From: Marseilla massiliensis
Lineage (GTDB): Bacteria > Bacteroidota > Bacteroidia > Bacteroidales > Bacteroidaceae
Length of the DNA stretch: 64,000 nucleotides
Assembly: GCF_016899955.1 (NCBI RefSeq)
Contig: NZ_JACJJL010000002.1
Span: 1-64,000, forward strand
Direction of reading: 5' to 3'
The notes beneath the pieces are model-generated. The model saw nothing but the letters and a program-made list of their open reading frames with translations, searched no databases and was not told the origin of the DNA. Positions 43,107 to 52,889 of this stretch are shown here, piece after piece (position 1 is the stretch's first letter; the number at the start of each line of letters is the position of its first letter). A program made the position numbers and the translations under genes.

Positions 43107-45380
43107 ATGACAAACGACCAAGAACTAAAGACCAGGGAAGCCGCCGACGACAAGATGATAAACGATGCGTTCCAACATTTGCTGGATACGTACATACAGT
43201 CGCGCCACCGCAAGAAGGTGGACATCATCACCAAGGCATTCAACTTTGCGCGACAGGCACACAAAGGCGTGCGCCGGCTGTCGGGCGAACCATACATCAT
43301 GCATCCCATTGCCGTGGCCCAGATAGCGTGCGAAGAGGTGGGACTAGGTTCGACGAGCATCTGTGCGGCGCTGCTCCACGACGTTGTCGAAGACACCGAC
43401 TACACCACCGAGGACATTGAAAACATATTCGGCCCGAAGATTGCCAACATCGTCGACGGGCTGACAAAGATAAGCGGGGGCATATTCGGCGACAGGGCAT
43501 CGGCCCAGGCCGAGAACTTCAAGAAGCTGCTGCTCACGATGAGCGACGACATACGCGTGATACTGATAAAGATTTGCGACCGCCTGCACAACATGCGCAC
43601 ACTGGCCAGCCAGCCGGCCAACAAGCAATACAAGATTGCCGGGGAGACTCTATACATCTATGCGCCGCTTGCCAACAGGCTCGGGCTCAACAAGATAAAG
43701 ACCGAGCTCGAAGACCTGAGCTTCCGCTATGAGCACCCCGACGAATACGCATCGATAGAACAGAAGCTCGCATCGACCCAGGCATCGCGCCACACGCTGT
43801 TCGACGAGTTCACCGCCCCCATACGCGAAGCGCTCGACAAGATGGGCATAAGATATGCAATCAAGGAGCGCGTGAAGAGCCCATACTCAATATGGTGCAA
43901 GATGCAGAACAAGCATGTGACGTTCGACGAGATTTACGACATACTCGCCGTGCGCATAATATTCACTCCGAAAGAGCGCGAGAACGAGATAAACGAATGC
44001 TTCAACATCTATGTTGCCATCAGCAGGATATACAAGTCGCACCCCGACAGGCTGCGCGACTGGCTCAACCACCCAAAGGCCAACGGCTACCAGGCGCTCC
44101 ACGTCACGCTGATGTCGCACCAGGGACGCTGGATTGAGGTGCAGATACGGTCGGACAGGATGGACGAGATTGCCGAGCAGGGATTCGCCGCCCACTGGAA
44201 ATACAAGGAAGGCGAGAACGGAGAGATCAACGAAGACGACGGCGAGCTCAACGACTGGCTGCACACCATCAAAGAGATACTCGACGACCCGCAGCCCGAC
44301 GCCATGGATTTCCTCGACGCAATAAAGCTCAACCTCTTTGCGTCGGAGATATTCGTCTTCACCCCCAAAGGCGAGATAAAGACGATGCCGGCCGGATGTA
44401 CCGCACTCGACTTCGCGTTTTCAATCCACACCTTCCTCGGCAGCCACTGCATCGGGGCCAAGGTCAACCACAAGCTCGTGCCGCTCAGCCACAAGCTCGA
44501 GAGCGGCGACCAGGTTGAAATACTCACCTCGAAGTCGCAACACGTGCAACCGTCGTGGATAAACTTTGTGTCGACGGCCAAGGCCAAGGCCAAGATACAG
44601 GCCATACTGCGCCGCGAGAGCCGCGAGATACAGAAGCTCGGCGAAGACACCCTCGGCGAGTTCCTCAAGAAAAACGGCATGGAGCACACCAACGCCGCCG
44701 TCGACAAGCTTGCCGCGCTGCACAACATGGACAAGCGTGAAGACCTGCTGCAGGCCATCGGCGAGAAGATGATAATACTCGGCGAGAAAGACATCGACGA
44801 GCTGAAAGGCAAGAAACGCGAGAAGTCAACGGGCGGATGGCGCAAGTTTGTGCCATTCATAGGCGGAGGCAAGGCCAAGAAAGACGAGGGCAAGCAGCCC
44901 GAGCTCTTTGTCGTGTCTGAATCGTTCAACCGCAAGAAGCCCATCATCATAACCGACGAGAACATAAGCCAGTACAAGTTCACGTTCTGCTGCCACCCCA
45001 TACCGGGCGACGACATACTCGGGTTCATCGACAACAAGAAGCAGATAGAGATTCACAAGCGGGCCTGCCCCGTGGCCGCAAAGCTCAAGGCCAGCTACGG
45101 CAACCGCATCCTCGACGCCAAATGGGACATGCACAAGAAGCTATACTTCGACGCCACCATACGGCTTGAGGGCATCGACCGCATGGGGATGCTCAACGAG
45201 GTGACGCGGGTAATATCCGAGCAGATGAGCATCAACATCCACAAGGTGGCCTTCAGCTGCAACGAGGGGATATTCGAGGGAACAATAGAGCTGTATGTCC
45301 ACGACCGCGACGACGTGCGCTCCATCATCGGAAGCCTCAAGAAGGTGCCCGGCGTGCAGGAGGTGAGCCAGATAATGTGA
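43107..45380 (+). CDS. rel: Bifunctional (p)ppGpp synthetase/hydrolase Rel (SpoT/RelA)
   Basis: 757 residues. The HD hydrolase domain is at ~45-200 (PYIMHPIAVAQIA, ALLHDVVEDTDYTTEDI, IKICDRLHNMRTL). The synthetase domain is at ~230-350 (RVKSPYSIWCKM, DILAVRIIF, NGYQALHVTLM, WIEVQIRSDRMDEIAEQGFAAHWKYKEG). A TGS domain (IFVFTPKGEIKTMPAGCTALDFAFSIHT) follows, then a Cys/His-containing region (FCCHPIPGDDILGFI) and a C-terminal ACT domain. Both active sites look intact, so it should be the single long Rel of this lineage. Confidence 0.96.
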   Translation: MTNDQELKTREAADDKMINDAFQHLLDTYIQSRHRKKVDIITKAFNFARQAHKGVRRLSGEPYIMHPIAVAQIACEEVGLGSTSICAALLHDVVEDTDYTTEDIENIFGPKIANIVDGLTKISGGIFGDRASAQAENFKKLLLTMSDDIRVILIKICDRLHNMRTLASQPANKQYKIAGETLYIYAPLANRLGLNKIKTELEDLSFRYEHPDEYASIEQKLASTQASRHTLFDEFTAPIREALDKMGIRYAIKERVKSPYSIWCKMQNKHVTFDEIYDILAVRIIFTPKERENEINECFNIYVAISRIYKSHPDRLRDWLNHPKANGYQALHVTLMSHQGRWIEVQIRSDRMDEIAEQGFAAHWKYKEGENGEINEDDGELNDWLHTIKEILDDPQPDAMDFLDAIKLNLFASEIFVFTPKGEIKTMPAGCTALDFAFSIHTFLGSHCIGAKVNHKLVPLSHKLESGDQVEILTSKSQHVQPSWINFVSTAKAKAKIQAILRRESREIQKLGEDTLGEFLKKNGMEHTNAAVDKLAALHNMDKREDLLQAIGEKMIILGEKDIDELKGKKREKSTGGWRKFVPFIGGGKAKKDEGKQPELFVVSESFNRKKPIIITDENISQYKFTFCCHPIPGDDILGFIDNKKQIEIHKRACPVAAKLKASYGNRILDAKWDMHKKLYFDATIRLEGIDRMGMLNEVTRVISEQMSINIHKVAFSCNEGIFEGTIELYVHDRDDVRSIIGSLKKVPGVQEVSQIM

Positions 45381-45458
45381 TGCCCCTGCCGCCCGGACGG
45401 GCACCCGCGCCGCAGGCATGCCGGCCTGCCGACAACCGACAACCATAAAAAAACAATC

Positions 45459-46445
45459 ATGATAAGAAGACTAACTATGCTCATTGCCGCGCTGGCCGTC
45501 ATGGCCGGGGCAGCGGCCGCCAACAAGTATGACAACACCGACACCATAGTAGTGGCCCGCGACGGCACCGGCGAGTTCCGCACCATAGGCGAGGCCGTCG
45601 AGGTGTGCCGAGCGTTCATGGACTACACCAAGGTAATCTACGTAAAGCGCGGCCTTTACAAAGAGAAGCTCACCGTGCCCCAGTGGCTCACCAACATCGA
45701 GATTGTGGGCGAAGACCGCGACGAGACCATCATCACCTACGACGACCACGCCAACATACGCATGCCTGAAACGGGCAAGCCGATGGGCACCTTCCGCACG
45801 TTTACCGTAAGGGTGCAGGGCAGCGGCATAACATTCAAGAACATAACCATAGAAAACAACGCCGCGCAGATAGGCCAGGCCGTGGCGCTGCACACCGAGG
45901 GCGACAGGCTGACGTTTGTCAACTGCCGCCTGCTGGGCAACCAAGACACCATCTACACGGGCAACGGCGGCACGCGGCTGTTCTTCAAAGACTGCCTGAT
46001 TGAGGGCACCACCGACTTCATCTTCGGCCCGTCGACGGCATGGTTTGAAAACTGCGACATACACAGCCGGCGCAATTCATACATCACTGCCGCCTCGACA
46101 CCAAAGGATGTGAAGTACGGCTACGTGTTCAACCACTGCCGGCTGACCGCCGACGAGGGTGTCACCAAGGTATACCTTGGCCGTCCCTGGCGCGACTATG
46201 GCTACACGCTGTTCATGAACTGCGAGATGGGCGCACACATTCGCCCCGAAGGCTGGCACCACTGGGAGAAGCAGCGCGAGCAAACCGCCCGCTACCTTGA
46301 GTACAACAACTCGGGCCCCGGGGCCAACACCGACAGCCGGGCTGCCTGGAGCCGCCGCCTGAGCAAGAAGGAAGCCGAGGGCATTACCATGCAGGCCGTC
46401 TTCACCATCGACGACACTTGGACCCCCGAAGCAGCAAAGAAGTAA
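45459..46445 (+). CDS. Pectinesterase (carbohydrate esterase family 8)
   Basis: 328 residues with a signal peptide (MIRRLTMLIAALAVMAGAAAA). It removes methyl esters from homogalacturonan. Active-site regions are present: GQAVALHTEGDR (Gln), LLGNQDTIYTG (catalytic Asp), GTTDFIFGPSTAWFENC (second Asp), and YLGRPWRDYG (Arg and Trp). It stands alone after rel, away from the SusC/D pair. Substrate uptake genes for pectin are not in the window. Confidence 0.93.
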   Translation: MIRRLTMLIAALAVMAGAAAANKYDNTDTIVVARDGTGEFRTIGEAVEVCRAFMDYTKVIYVKRGLYKEKLTVPQWLTNIEIVGEDRDETIITYDDHANIRMPETGKPMGTFRTFTVRVQGSGITFKNITIENNAAQIGQAVALHTEGDRLTFVNCRLLGNQDTIYTGNGGTRLFFKDCLIEGTTDFIFGPSTAWFENCDIHSRRNSYITAASTPKDVKYGYVFNHCRLTADEGVTKVYLGRPWRDYGYTLFMNCEMGAHIRPEGWHHWEKQREQTARYLEYNNSGPGANTDSRAAWSRRLSKKEAEGITMQAVFTIDDTWTPEAAKK

Positions 46446-46586
46446 ACAAGGGAAACGGTCGACAAAGGCCGGAATAATGGCCGAATGGCCCTACCAAAGC
46501 CCGTAGCCGTGCAGCCCACGGTGGCTTTCGCCGCCTTTGCCTACGCTATCCTCAAGCCCAAAAGTCTTTCAGCATACACTATCAGC

Positions 46587-46630
46587 CGCCCCGCCCCATC
46601 CACTCGTTAAGGATTAGGCGGGGCGGTTTG
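46587..46630 (+). terminator. Terminator after the pectinesterase gene
   Basis: 10-bp stem CCGCCCCGCC / GGCGGGGCGG followed by TTT; loop 21 nt. Confidence 0.65.
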
Positions 46631-46960
46631 CATTATTTTACGCCATGAAGCCATTGCATGGCAACTGCGCACATCACCAAAGCCCAATTCGGCAAACTTT
46701 TTTGCACCCTCCAATACGTGCCGTTTCACACTGCAAAACGGCACGTTCGGCAACCTCAAAAGGGCCGTTTTGCAGCGCAAAACGGCCCATATCGCAAACA
46801 GACTGTGGGCCAACCGGTTACGCGCCTGCCGAGCATAAGCACACGCTACCGCCGCCGGCGCATGCATGCAAGGCTGCCCGCACACCGCAATGGTAACGCG
46901 CACAGACTGAGACATCAGGGCATTTAATCGTTTTTAACAGACAAACAGGACATACATACA
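46631..46960. other. Intergenic region with repeat copy D
   Basis: About 330 bp, noncoding apart from the repeat. Confidence 0.5.
46714..46800 (+). repeat. Dispersed palindromic repeat, copy D (best-preserved)
   Basis: Contains ACGTGCCGTTT...AAACGGCACGT and GCCGTTTTG-CAGCG-CAAAACGGC, i.e. two consecutive hairpins, ending CCATATCGC. It was used as reference for copies A, B, C and E. Confidence 0.7.
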
Positions 46961-47021
46961 GGCAAAATGCCTATTTTTGTAATATCTAACACAAGTCCTC
47001 TTTTATCTCCGGCATTTTGCC
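46961..47021 (+). promoter_or_regulatory. Promoter of the giant surface protein flanked by an inverted repeat
   Basis: The -7 box TATTTTTG (46972-46979) lies between GGCAAAATGCC (46961-46971) and its exact reverse complement GGCATTTTGCC (47011-47021). Each arm is itself nearly palindromic. This could be an operator pair or a leader structure. Confidence 0.45.
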
Positions 47022-47090
47022 TCAAAGGGGGTTCCGACACAAAATGCGGGATTTATGTCCAACGAGCGAGCCCCGAACGATTGTATCATG

Positions 47091-50000
47091 AGCAAGGATT
47101 ACCACCATCGGGCCATGTCCTTCGCCACGCTGCTTGCGCTTTTTATTGCAAGCATCGCCGCACACGGACAGTCTTATTCAGTCAACGAGGGTTTTGAAGG
47201 CAGCGCCTTTCCACCGGCAGGATGGACCGTTGCCGACAAGGATGGCGACGGCCACTGCTGGCAACTGGCCACGAGAAGCGACGCCACCACAAGCGGCCAG
47301 CAGACAGCCATCTCATATACCGTCGACCCATCCAACCCCACAGTGAGCTATGGCGAACAGGAAAACTACCTCATAACGCCACGCATCGACGTAACCAACG
47401 AGACATTCATGCTCTCGTTCAAGTACTGCGCACAAGACCTCGACAGCCCCGAGCTGATGGAGGTGCGCATCTCCGAGACTGGCAACAGGCCGGAAGACTT
47501 CACCACCGAGCTCGTCAGCGAGGTGGTCGACAACGGCTACGACGACTATCCCACCATGCAGTCGATGAGCCGTTCGCTCGGCAACTATGCCGGCAAGAGC
47601 ATCTACATAGCCTTCGTCCACCGCGGCTCGGGCAGCTATGCCCTCGGCATCGACGACGTGCAGGTGGGCAACCAGAAAGGGCCGAGGCCCGTGAGCGGGC
47701 TCAGCGTGACGCCCGGCAGCGAAGGAAAGCTCAGCGCCACCATAGCCTGGACCAACCCTCTGTACGACGGCACGGGGGCCCCGCTGGCCGACGGGCTCGC
47801 CATCGGCATCTACCGCGACGGGCTTCTGCTCACGGCGCTGTCTGAAGGGATGGCGCCCGGAGCCGAATCGTCGTACACCGACAACACCGTGGGCAACGGA
47901 ACGCACACCTATTCGGTGGTGGCACGCACGGCCGAAGGCCAGTCGGAGGCTGTCTCGCGCAGCGCATACGTGGGCGAAGACCTGCCGGCGGCCGTCGAAG
48001 AGGTGAGGGCCACAGCCTCTGGCGGACAGGTACACATCACATGGACAGCGCCCGCCGAGGGGCAGAACAACGGCTACATCAACCCCGCCAACATCACATA
48101 CACCGTCGGCCGGACAACACCAGGGGGCACGGAAACAATAGCCGAAGGCATCAGCGAGACGCAATACACCGATGCCGAGGCTGCGCCGGGCGTGCTGCGC
48201 TCTTACACGGTGACGCCGGCCAACGCCACGGGAGCCGGAAAGCCGACGGCATCAAACTCTGTGATAAGCTATGGCAGCGACCTGAAAGACATTACGGCGG
48301 GCACAGGGGCCACGCTCGACTACGCCAACCCTTACCTGCCCTTCGACTTCGGCTCGCGCCACGGAGCCTACGAGGCGCTCTTCTACCCCTCCGACCTCAT
48401 GTTTGCCAAGGGCACAATAAAGCACATCGTGCTCAAAAACAGCTTCAGCCCCAACTCGCTCGACAAGCCCATCAGGATATGGATGGCCGAGACCGACATG
48501 CAGACTCTCGACGAGGGATGGGTGCCTACGAGCGAGATGACGCCCGTATTCGACGGCACGGTGACGTTCCCCAACGGCGAAAACGACATTCCGTTCGAGC
48601 TGTCGGCTCCGTTTGAGTACACCGGGCGCAACCTGCTGGTGTTCATCCAGATGGACTTCGCCCAGGGAACGGGCGGGTATTTCAGCCGGTTCTTCATCGA
48701 GCCCACACCCGACAGGCCCGGCCGCACGCGCAGCCTTTCATCATACGATGCCATCGACGCCACGCGGCTGGCGCCCACCGACGGCAGCCTGTACAGCGAC
48801 ATGCTCATGACGCGCTTCGTGGTCGAGGCCGACGGCGTGGCCACGCTCCGGGGCACGGTGACCGACAAGGCCACGGGCAAGCCTGTGGCAGGGGCATCGG
48901 TAGACATTCCGGCCTATGGCCTGAGCTCAACCACGGCCGACGACGGTTCGTACAGCTTCTACATCGTGCCGTCGGGAACGCAGGGCGTGAGCATCACCGC
49001 CACCGGATACCTGCCCTTTGAGGGCAGTGTCGAGGTGCAGGACGGCGGCGAGCAGACGGCCGACTTCGCCATAGAGCCCATGCCAACAGTGGCCGTCACG
49101 GGCAAGGTGGTGGCCGGCGACACCGGCAAGCCCATAGCGGGGGCAAGCATAAAGGCCGAGGGCTATTCAAGCAATGCCGCAACCACTGCCGCCGACGGCT
49201 CGTTCAGGCTCGAAGGCATATATGCCGGCGAAGCCTACACGGTGAGCATCGAGCAGCCGCTCTACGACATTGTGAGCAGCAACATCACCCCCGATGCCGA
49301 CGTAGACCTGGGCACCGTGACGCTGGCCCGCTCGCTGATAAGCGCCTATGGCGTGACGGCGGCAGTATCGCCCGACGGCACCCGGGCCACCATCGAGTGG
49401 AAAGACCCGGCCAGCCGCACGGGCCGCACCATGTGGACACGCTGGGGCGACTCTGACACCAACGACGACACGAGCGGCGACTACTACACCGCCAACTACA
49501 ACGTGGCCCATGCCTTCACCGCCGCCGACACGGAAGACTCCATGATGGTGGGCCAGAGCTTCCTGCGCCTTAGGGCTTTCATCAAGGCAAGCGAGGGTTC
49601 TTACACTGCCACTATATGGAAAGGCAACCGCGACAACAACGTGGTGCTGGCCTCGAAAGAGATTCCTGCCTCGGAGATAAGCCCCGACGGGGCCTGGGTG
49701 ACGGTAGACTTCGACGCTCCCGGGGTTGAAATCAAGCCCGGAACCGACTATCTTGTGGGCATAAGCTGCAAGGGGGCGCCAAGCGATGCCATAGGCGTGG
49801 CAGGCTACGGCTCTGACATTGAAGGCAAGAACAACCTGAAATGGAGCGACGAAACATACCTGTACAATGGCTACTATGCCTGGAACATATCGGCATACTG
49901 CGGCATACCGGGCACCGAACTGCCCGTGGCGGCCGACACCGGGGCACCGGCCTGCACCTACAACGTCTACCGGGCCGAGGCCACCGCTGGCTCAACGCCC

Positions 50001-51446
50001 GTCAGGCTCAACGCCGAGCCGCTGCAGGAGCTCACACTCACCGATGCAGACTGGGGCCAACTGACTTCGGGCAAGTATATATATACGGTGAAAGCTGTCT
50101 ACGGCGGTGGCACCGAAGCAGCCGGCGCACTGTCTGACACGGTGGCAAGGGCAGTAAACATCGACGCCGGCGTGACCTCGTTTGCCTCTCCCGTAAAGCA
50201 GAAAGACCCGCAACAAGCTGTCGAGGTGACCGTGCGCGTGGTAAACTACGGCGAGAAACCGCTCACCGAGGTGCCCGTATTCTTCAGTGTCAACGGCTCT
50301 GAACCGACAGGAAAGACGTTTGCCGTAAACCTCAACAAGGGCGACACGGCCGACATTGCCATCGGAACGGCCGACGTGGGCCGCCTCGGTCTCTACCTGT
50401 TTGAAGCCTACACAGACATCGACGGCGACGAGGCTACGGCCAACGACACGGCTTCATTCACACTGCCAAACTACAAAGACGTGGGCCTCAGGGCCTACCG
50501 CTGGGATGCCTACGGCAACGCAGGCATAATGAGACTGCACTCCAACATACCCGAGCAGGCCGAGTTCATAAAGGAATTGACGCCCGGCGACGCGCTCATC
50601 AACGCCGGCGAGCACCTCAACGGCAAGGTCTACGCATACACGTCTACATGGTATTCCGAGCCAAGGCAGTTTGTTGTGCTCGACACTGCCACCTGGGCGC
50701 CGGTGACGGCTGTGCCAACCGACGACTTCATGCAAGACATGGCTTACGACTATTCAACCTCTACCATGTATGGCATACGCACGTCTGGCAACGGGAGCGA
50801 GCTCGTAACGATTGACCTCGGCAACGGAACGGCAACGCCCATCGGCCCAACCGGAGCCAATCTCCACGCCCTGGCCTGCAGCACCGACGGCCGGCTTTAC
50901 GCGTTGACCGACGGCGGCGAGCTCTGCACAGTCGACAAGTCGACAGCCGCCACGGCCACAGTGGGCAGCACAGGCATTGCCGACGTGGCCTATTTGCAGT
51001 CGATGGCCTTCGACCATAACACCGGACGGCTGTTCTGGGCGCACACCGGCGAGATGTCGCAAGGCGAGCTCTATGAGGTCGACCCGGCCTCGGCAACGGT
51101 CATTCCGCTCGGAACTACGCTCTTCGGCGTGCAGCCTTCCGAACTGGTATGCCTGTACACGCCCTACGTCCATGTGCCCGACGGCATCAGCGACAACCGC
51201 CCTGAAGCCGGAGAGTTCTGCGTGCGCAGCTCGGGCAACGGCATCCTGACTGTAAGCATGCCGCTGGCAGCAGGCCAGAAGGCCGACGTGCGCATTGTCA
51301 ACATGGCCGGCATGACCGTGGCCACGGCCACCGTGAGCAGCGCTTCGGCCACCATCGAGGCCCGACTCGCGCCCGGCGTCTACATGGCAGTTGGCATGGC
51401 AGGCGACGGCAAGGCCTACAAAGCCAAGCCGTTTGCCGTGAGGTGA
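47091..51446 (+). CDS. Giant secreted multidomain protein with possible T9SS C-terminal domain
   Basis: 1451 residues from MSKDYHHRAMSF; a start 12 codons earlier (47055) is possible. After a signal peptide (FATLLALFIASIAAHGQ) comes a cleaved-adhesin/choice-of-anchor-J-like domain (EGFEGSAFPPAGWTVADKDGDG). Fibronectin type III-like units follow. Two carboxypeptidase-regulatory-like domains are at about residues 580-750 (RGTVTDKATGKPVAGASVDI; VTGKVVAGDTGKPIAGASI). Further FN3/CARDB-like and propeller-like repeats (DGRLYALTDGGELCTVD) lead to a C-terminal ~75 residues (VRIVNMAGMTVATATV, LAPGVYMAVGM, KAYKAKPFAVR) that resemble a type A T9SS sorting domain. No protease or glycosidase active site was recognised. 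Probably an adhesin-like surface protein. Confidence 0.8.
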   Translation, partial: SKDYHHRAMSFATLLALFIASIAAHGQSYSVNEGFEGSAFPPAGWTVADKDGDGHCWQLATRSDATTSGQQTAISYTVDPSNPTVSYGEQENYLITPRIDVTNETFMLSFKYCAQDLDSPELMEVRISETGNRPEDFTTELVSEVVDNGYDDYPTMQSMSRSLGNYAGKSIYIAFVHRGSGSYALGIDDVQVGNQKGPRPVSGLSVTPGSEGKLSATIAWTNPLYDGTGAPLADGLAIGIYRDGLLLTALSEGMAPGAESSYTDNTVGNGTHTYSVVARTAEGQSEAVSRSAYVGEDLPAAVEEVRATASGGQVHITWTAPAEGQNNGYINPANITYTVGRTTPGGTETIAEGISETQYTDAEAAPGVLRSYTVTPANATGAGKPTASNSVISYGSDLKDITAGTGATLDYANPYLPFDFGSRHGAYEALFYPSDLMFAKGTIKHIVLKNSFSPNSLDKPIRIWMAETDMQTLDEGWVPTSEMTPVFDGTVTFPNGENDIPFELSAPFEYTGRNLLVFIQMDFAQGTGGYFSRFFIEPTPDRPGRTRSLSSYDAIDATRLAPTDGSLYSDMLMTRFVVEADGVATLRGTVTDKATGKPVAGASVDIPAYGLSSTTADDGSYSFYIVPSGTQGVSITATGYLPFEGSVEVQDGGEQTADFAIEPMPTVAVTGKVVAGDTGKPIAGASIKAEGYSSNAATTAADGSFRLEGIYAGEAYTVSIEQPLYDIVSSNITPDADVDLGTVTLARSLISAYGVTAAVSPDGTRATIEWKDPASRTGRTMWTRWGDSDTNDDTSGDYYTANYNVAHAFTAADTEDSMMVGQSFLRLRAFIKASEGSYTATIWKGNRDNNVVLASKEIPASEISPDGAWVTVDFDAPGVEIKPGTDYLVGISCKGAPSDAIGVAGYGSDIEGKNNLKWSDETYLYNGYYAWNISAYCGIPGTELPVAADTGAPACTYNVYRAEATAGSTPVRLNAEPLQELTLTDADWGQLTSGKYIYTVKAVYGGGTEAAGALSDTVARAVNIDAGVTSFASPVKQKDPQQAVEVTVRVVNYGEKPLTEVPVFFSVNGSEPTGKTFAVNLNKGDTADIAIGTADVGRLGLYLFEAYTDIDGDEATANDTASFTLPNYKDVGLRAYRWDAYGNAGIMRLHSNIPEQAEFIKELTPGDALINAGEHLNGKVYAYTSTWYSEPRQFVVLDTATWAPVTAVPTDDFMQDMAYDYSTSTMYGIRTSGNGSELVTIDLGNGTATPIGPTGANLHALACSTDGRLYALTDGGELCTVDKSTAATATVGSTGIADVAYLQSMAFDHNTGRLFWAHTGEMSQGELYEVDPASATVIPLGTTLFGVQPSELVCLYTPYVHVPDGISDNRPEAGEFCVRSSGNGILTVSMPLAAGQKADVRIVNMAGMTVATATVSSASATIEARLAPGVYMAVGMAGDGKAYKAKPFAVR

Positions 51447-51488
51447 CTTGCTGCCTCTGCGCCGTGGCATGGCCGGAAGCCACGTTTC

Positions 51489-51522
51489 AATCGGGCCGCC
51501 TTCAACTTTAGGCGGCCCGATT
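51489..51522. terminator. Bidirectional terminator
   Basis: Perfect 12-bp stem AATCGGGCCGCC / GGCGGCCCGATT with a 10-nt loop, between the surface protein gene and the convergent decayed RND operon. Confidence 0.75.
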
Positions 51523-51525
51523 CGG

Positions 51526-52889
51526 CTATTCACCGCCCCCACCGAGGGCATGGTAAAGGCTGATGACGCCCTGTATCTCGTCGAAACGGTCTTGCACCTG
51601 GGCCAATTCGGCTGCCAGCAGGTCGCGGCGGGCCGTTAGCACCTCGATGTAAGAGGCGCCAGTGCTGCTCTCCATGAGGCTTGCGGTGCTCTTCACCGCC
51701 TCTTCCAGACTGGCAATCTGCTCGCCGGTAACGCCTATGCGGGCCCTCGCCGTCTGCCATTGCGACAGCGCGTCGTTCACCTCGGCGCCCGCCTTGAGCA
51801 GGCTTTGGCGGAACTGCAGCAGGGCTTCCTGCCGCTGCGACTTGGCAATGCGAAGGTTGGCAATGTTCTGTCCGCGGTTGAACAGGGGCTGTGTAAGCCC
51901 GGCCAAGGCACTGAGCAGCCAGTTGCCTGGGTTTATTATGGCGCTGCCGTCGGTGTTGGTCCAGCCCGCCCGGCCGCTGAGGGTTATGCGCGGATAGAAC
52001 GCCGAGCGCGCCTCGCCGGTGGCATAGTGGGCTTGGGCGAGCGCCATCTCGGCCTGCTTGATGTCGGGCCGACGCGCCAAGAGCTGCAGCGGCACGCCTA
52101 CCAACAGGCTGTCGGGGAAGTGCTGGGCAGCCAGTGTGCCCCGCCTTATGGCCTGCGGCATCTGCCCGATGAGCGTAGAGAGCGCGTTTTCCTGCGCCCT
52201 CACCTGCTTCCTGAGCGTCAGTATGGCCGCGTCGACAGCCAGTTTGCTGGCCCGCGCCTGCGCCACGGCAGCCCCGTTGGCCTCGCCAACGCGCATCCGC
52301 GCCTCGTATGTGCGCAGGTATCCTCCCACACCGCTGCCGTACGGCGGTTTATGTCGAGCTGGGTGTCCATCAAGAGCAGGTTGTAATAGGCGTTGGCTAT
52401 GGCCGAAACGACCTGCGTCTGCACCGCCTGGCAGTAGGCATCGCTCTGCAACAGCGCCGCCTTGGCCCTGCGCTTGGAGTTTGTGAGGCGCCCGAATATG
52501 TCGAGCTCCCACTCGGCCGACGCCCCAATGTTGTAAGTCTTGGCCGGCTTGGAGCCGTCGAAGCTGCTCAGCTGGCCCTGCGGCGAGAGCGTGGCCGACG
52601 GCAGGTAGGCCAGCCGCGAGGCCATGAGCGTGGCCTCGGCCTGCTCAACCCGCAGTCGGGCAACGGCCAGGTCGGTGTTGTTTTCGAGCCCGATGCGAAT
52701 CAAGGCCTGCAGGTCTGGGTCGGTGAACAGCTCCGACCAGTGCAGCGTGGCTATCGAGGCTGTGTCGCCCTGGGCCACTCCGGGGCCGTAGAGTCCGTCG
52801 GCCTGCACCGCCGGACGCACGTAAGGCCTGTACACCGAGCAGCCCGCCATCAACAGGGCTGCGCCGAACAATGTCAATATACGTCTCAT
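51526..52889 (-). pseudogene. OprM/TolC-type outer membrane efflux lipoprotein, frameshifted
   Basis: The first part encodes MRRILTLFGAALLMAGCSVYRPY (lipobox LMAGC) and a normal OMF N-half up to NLLLMDTQLDINRRTAAVWE. Near 52320 the frame breaks. The C-half (YLRTYEARMRVGEANGAAVAQA through QGVISLYHALGGGGE) continues in another frame. A one-base loss in the TGGGAGGATACC region explains it; total length is 2 mod 3. Together the pieces make a full-length protein (~454 codons). It is the third gene of an RND operon in which the other two are also broken. A sequencing or assembly error at this base is possible. Confidence 0.82.
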
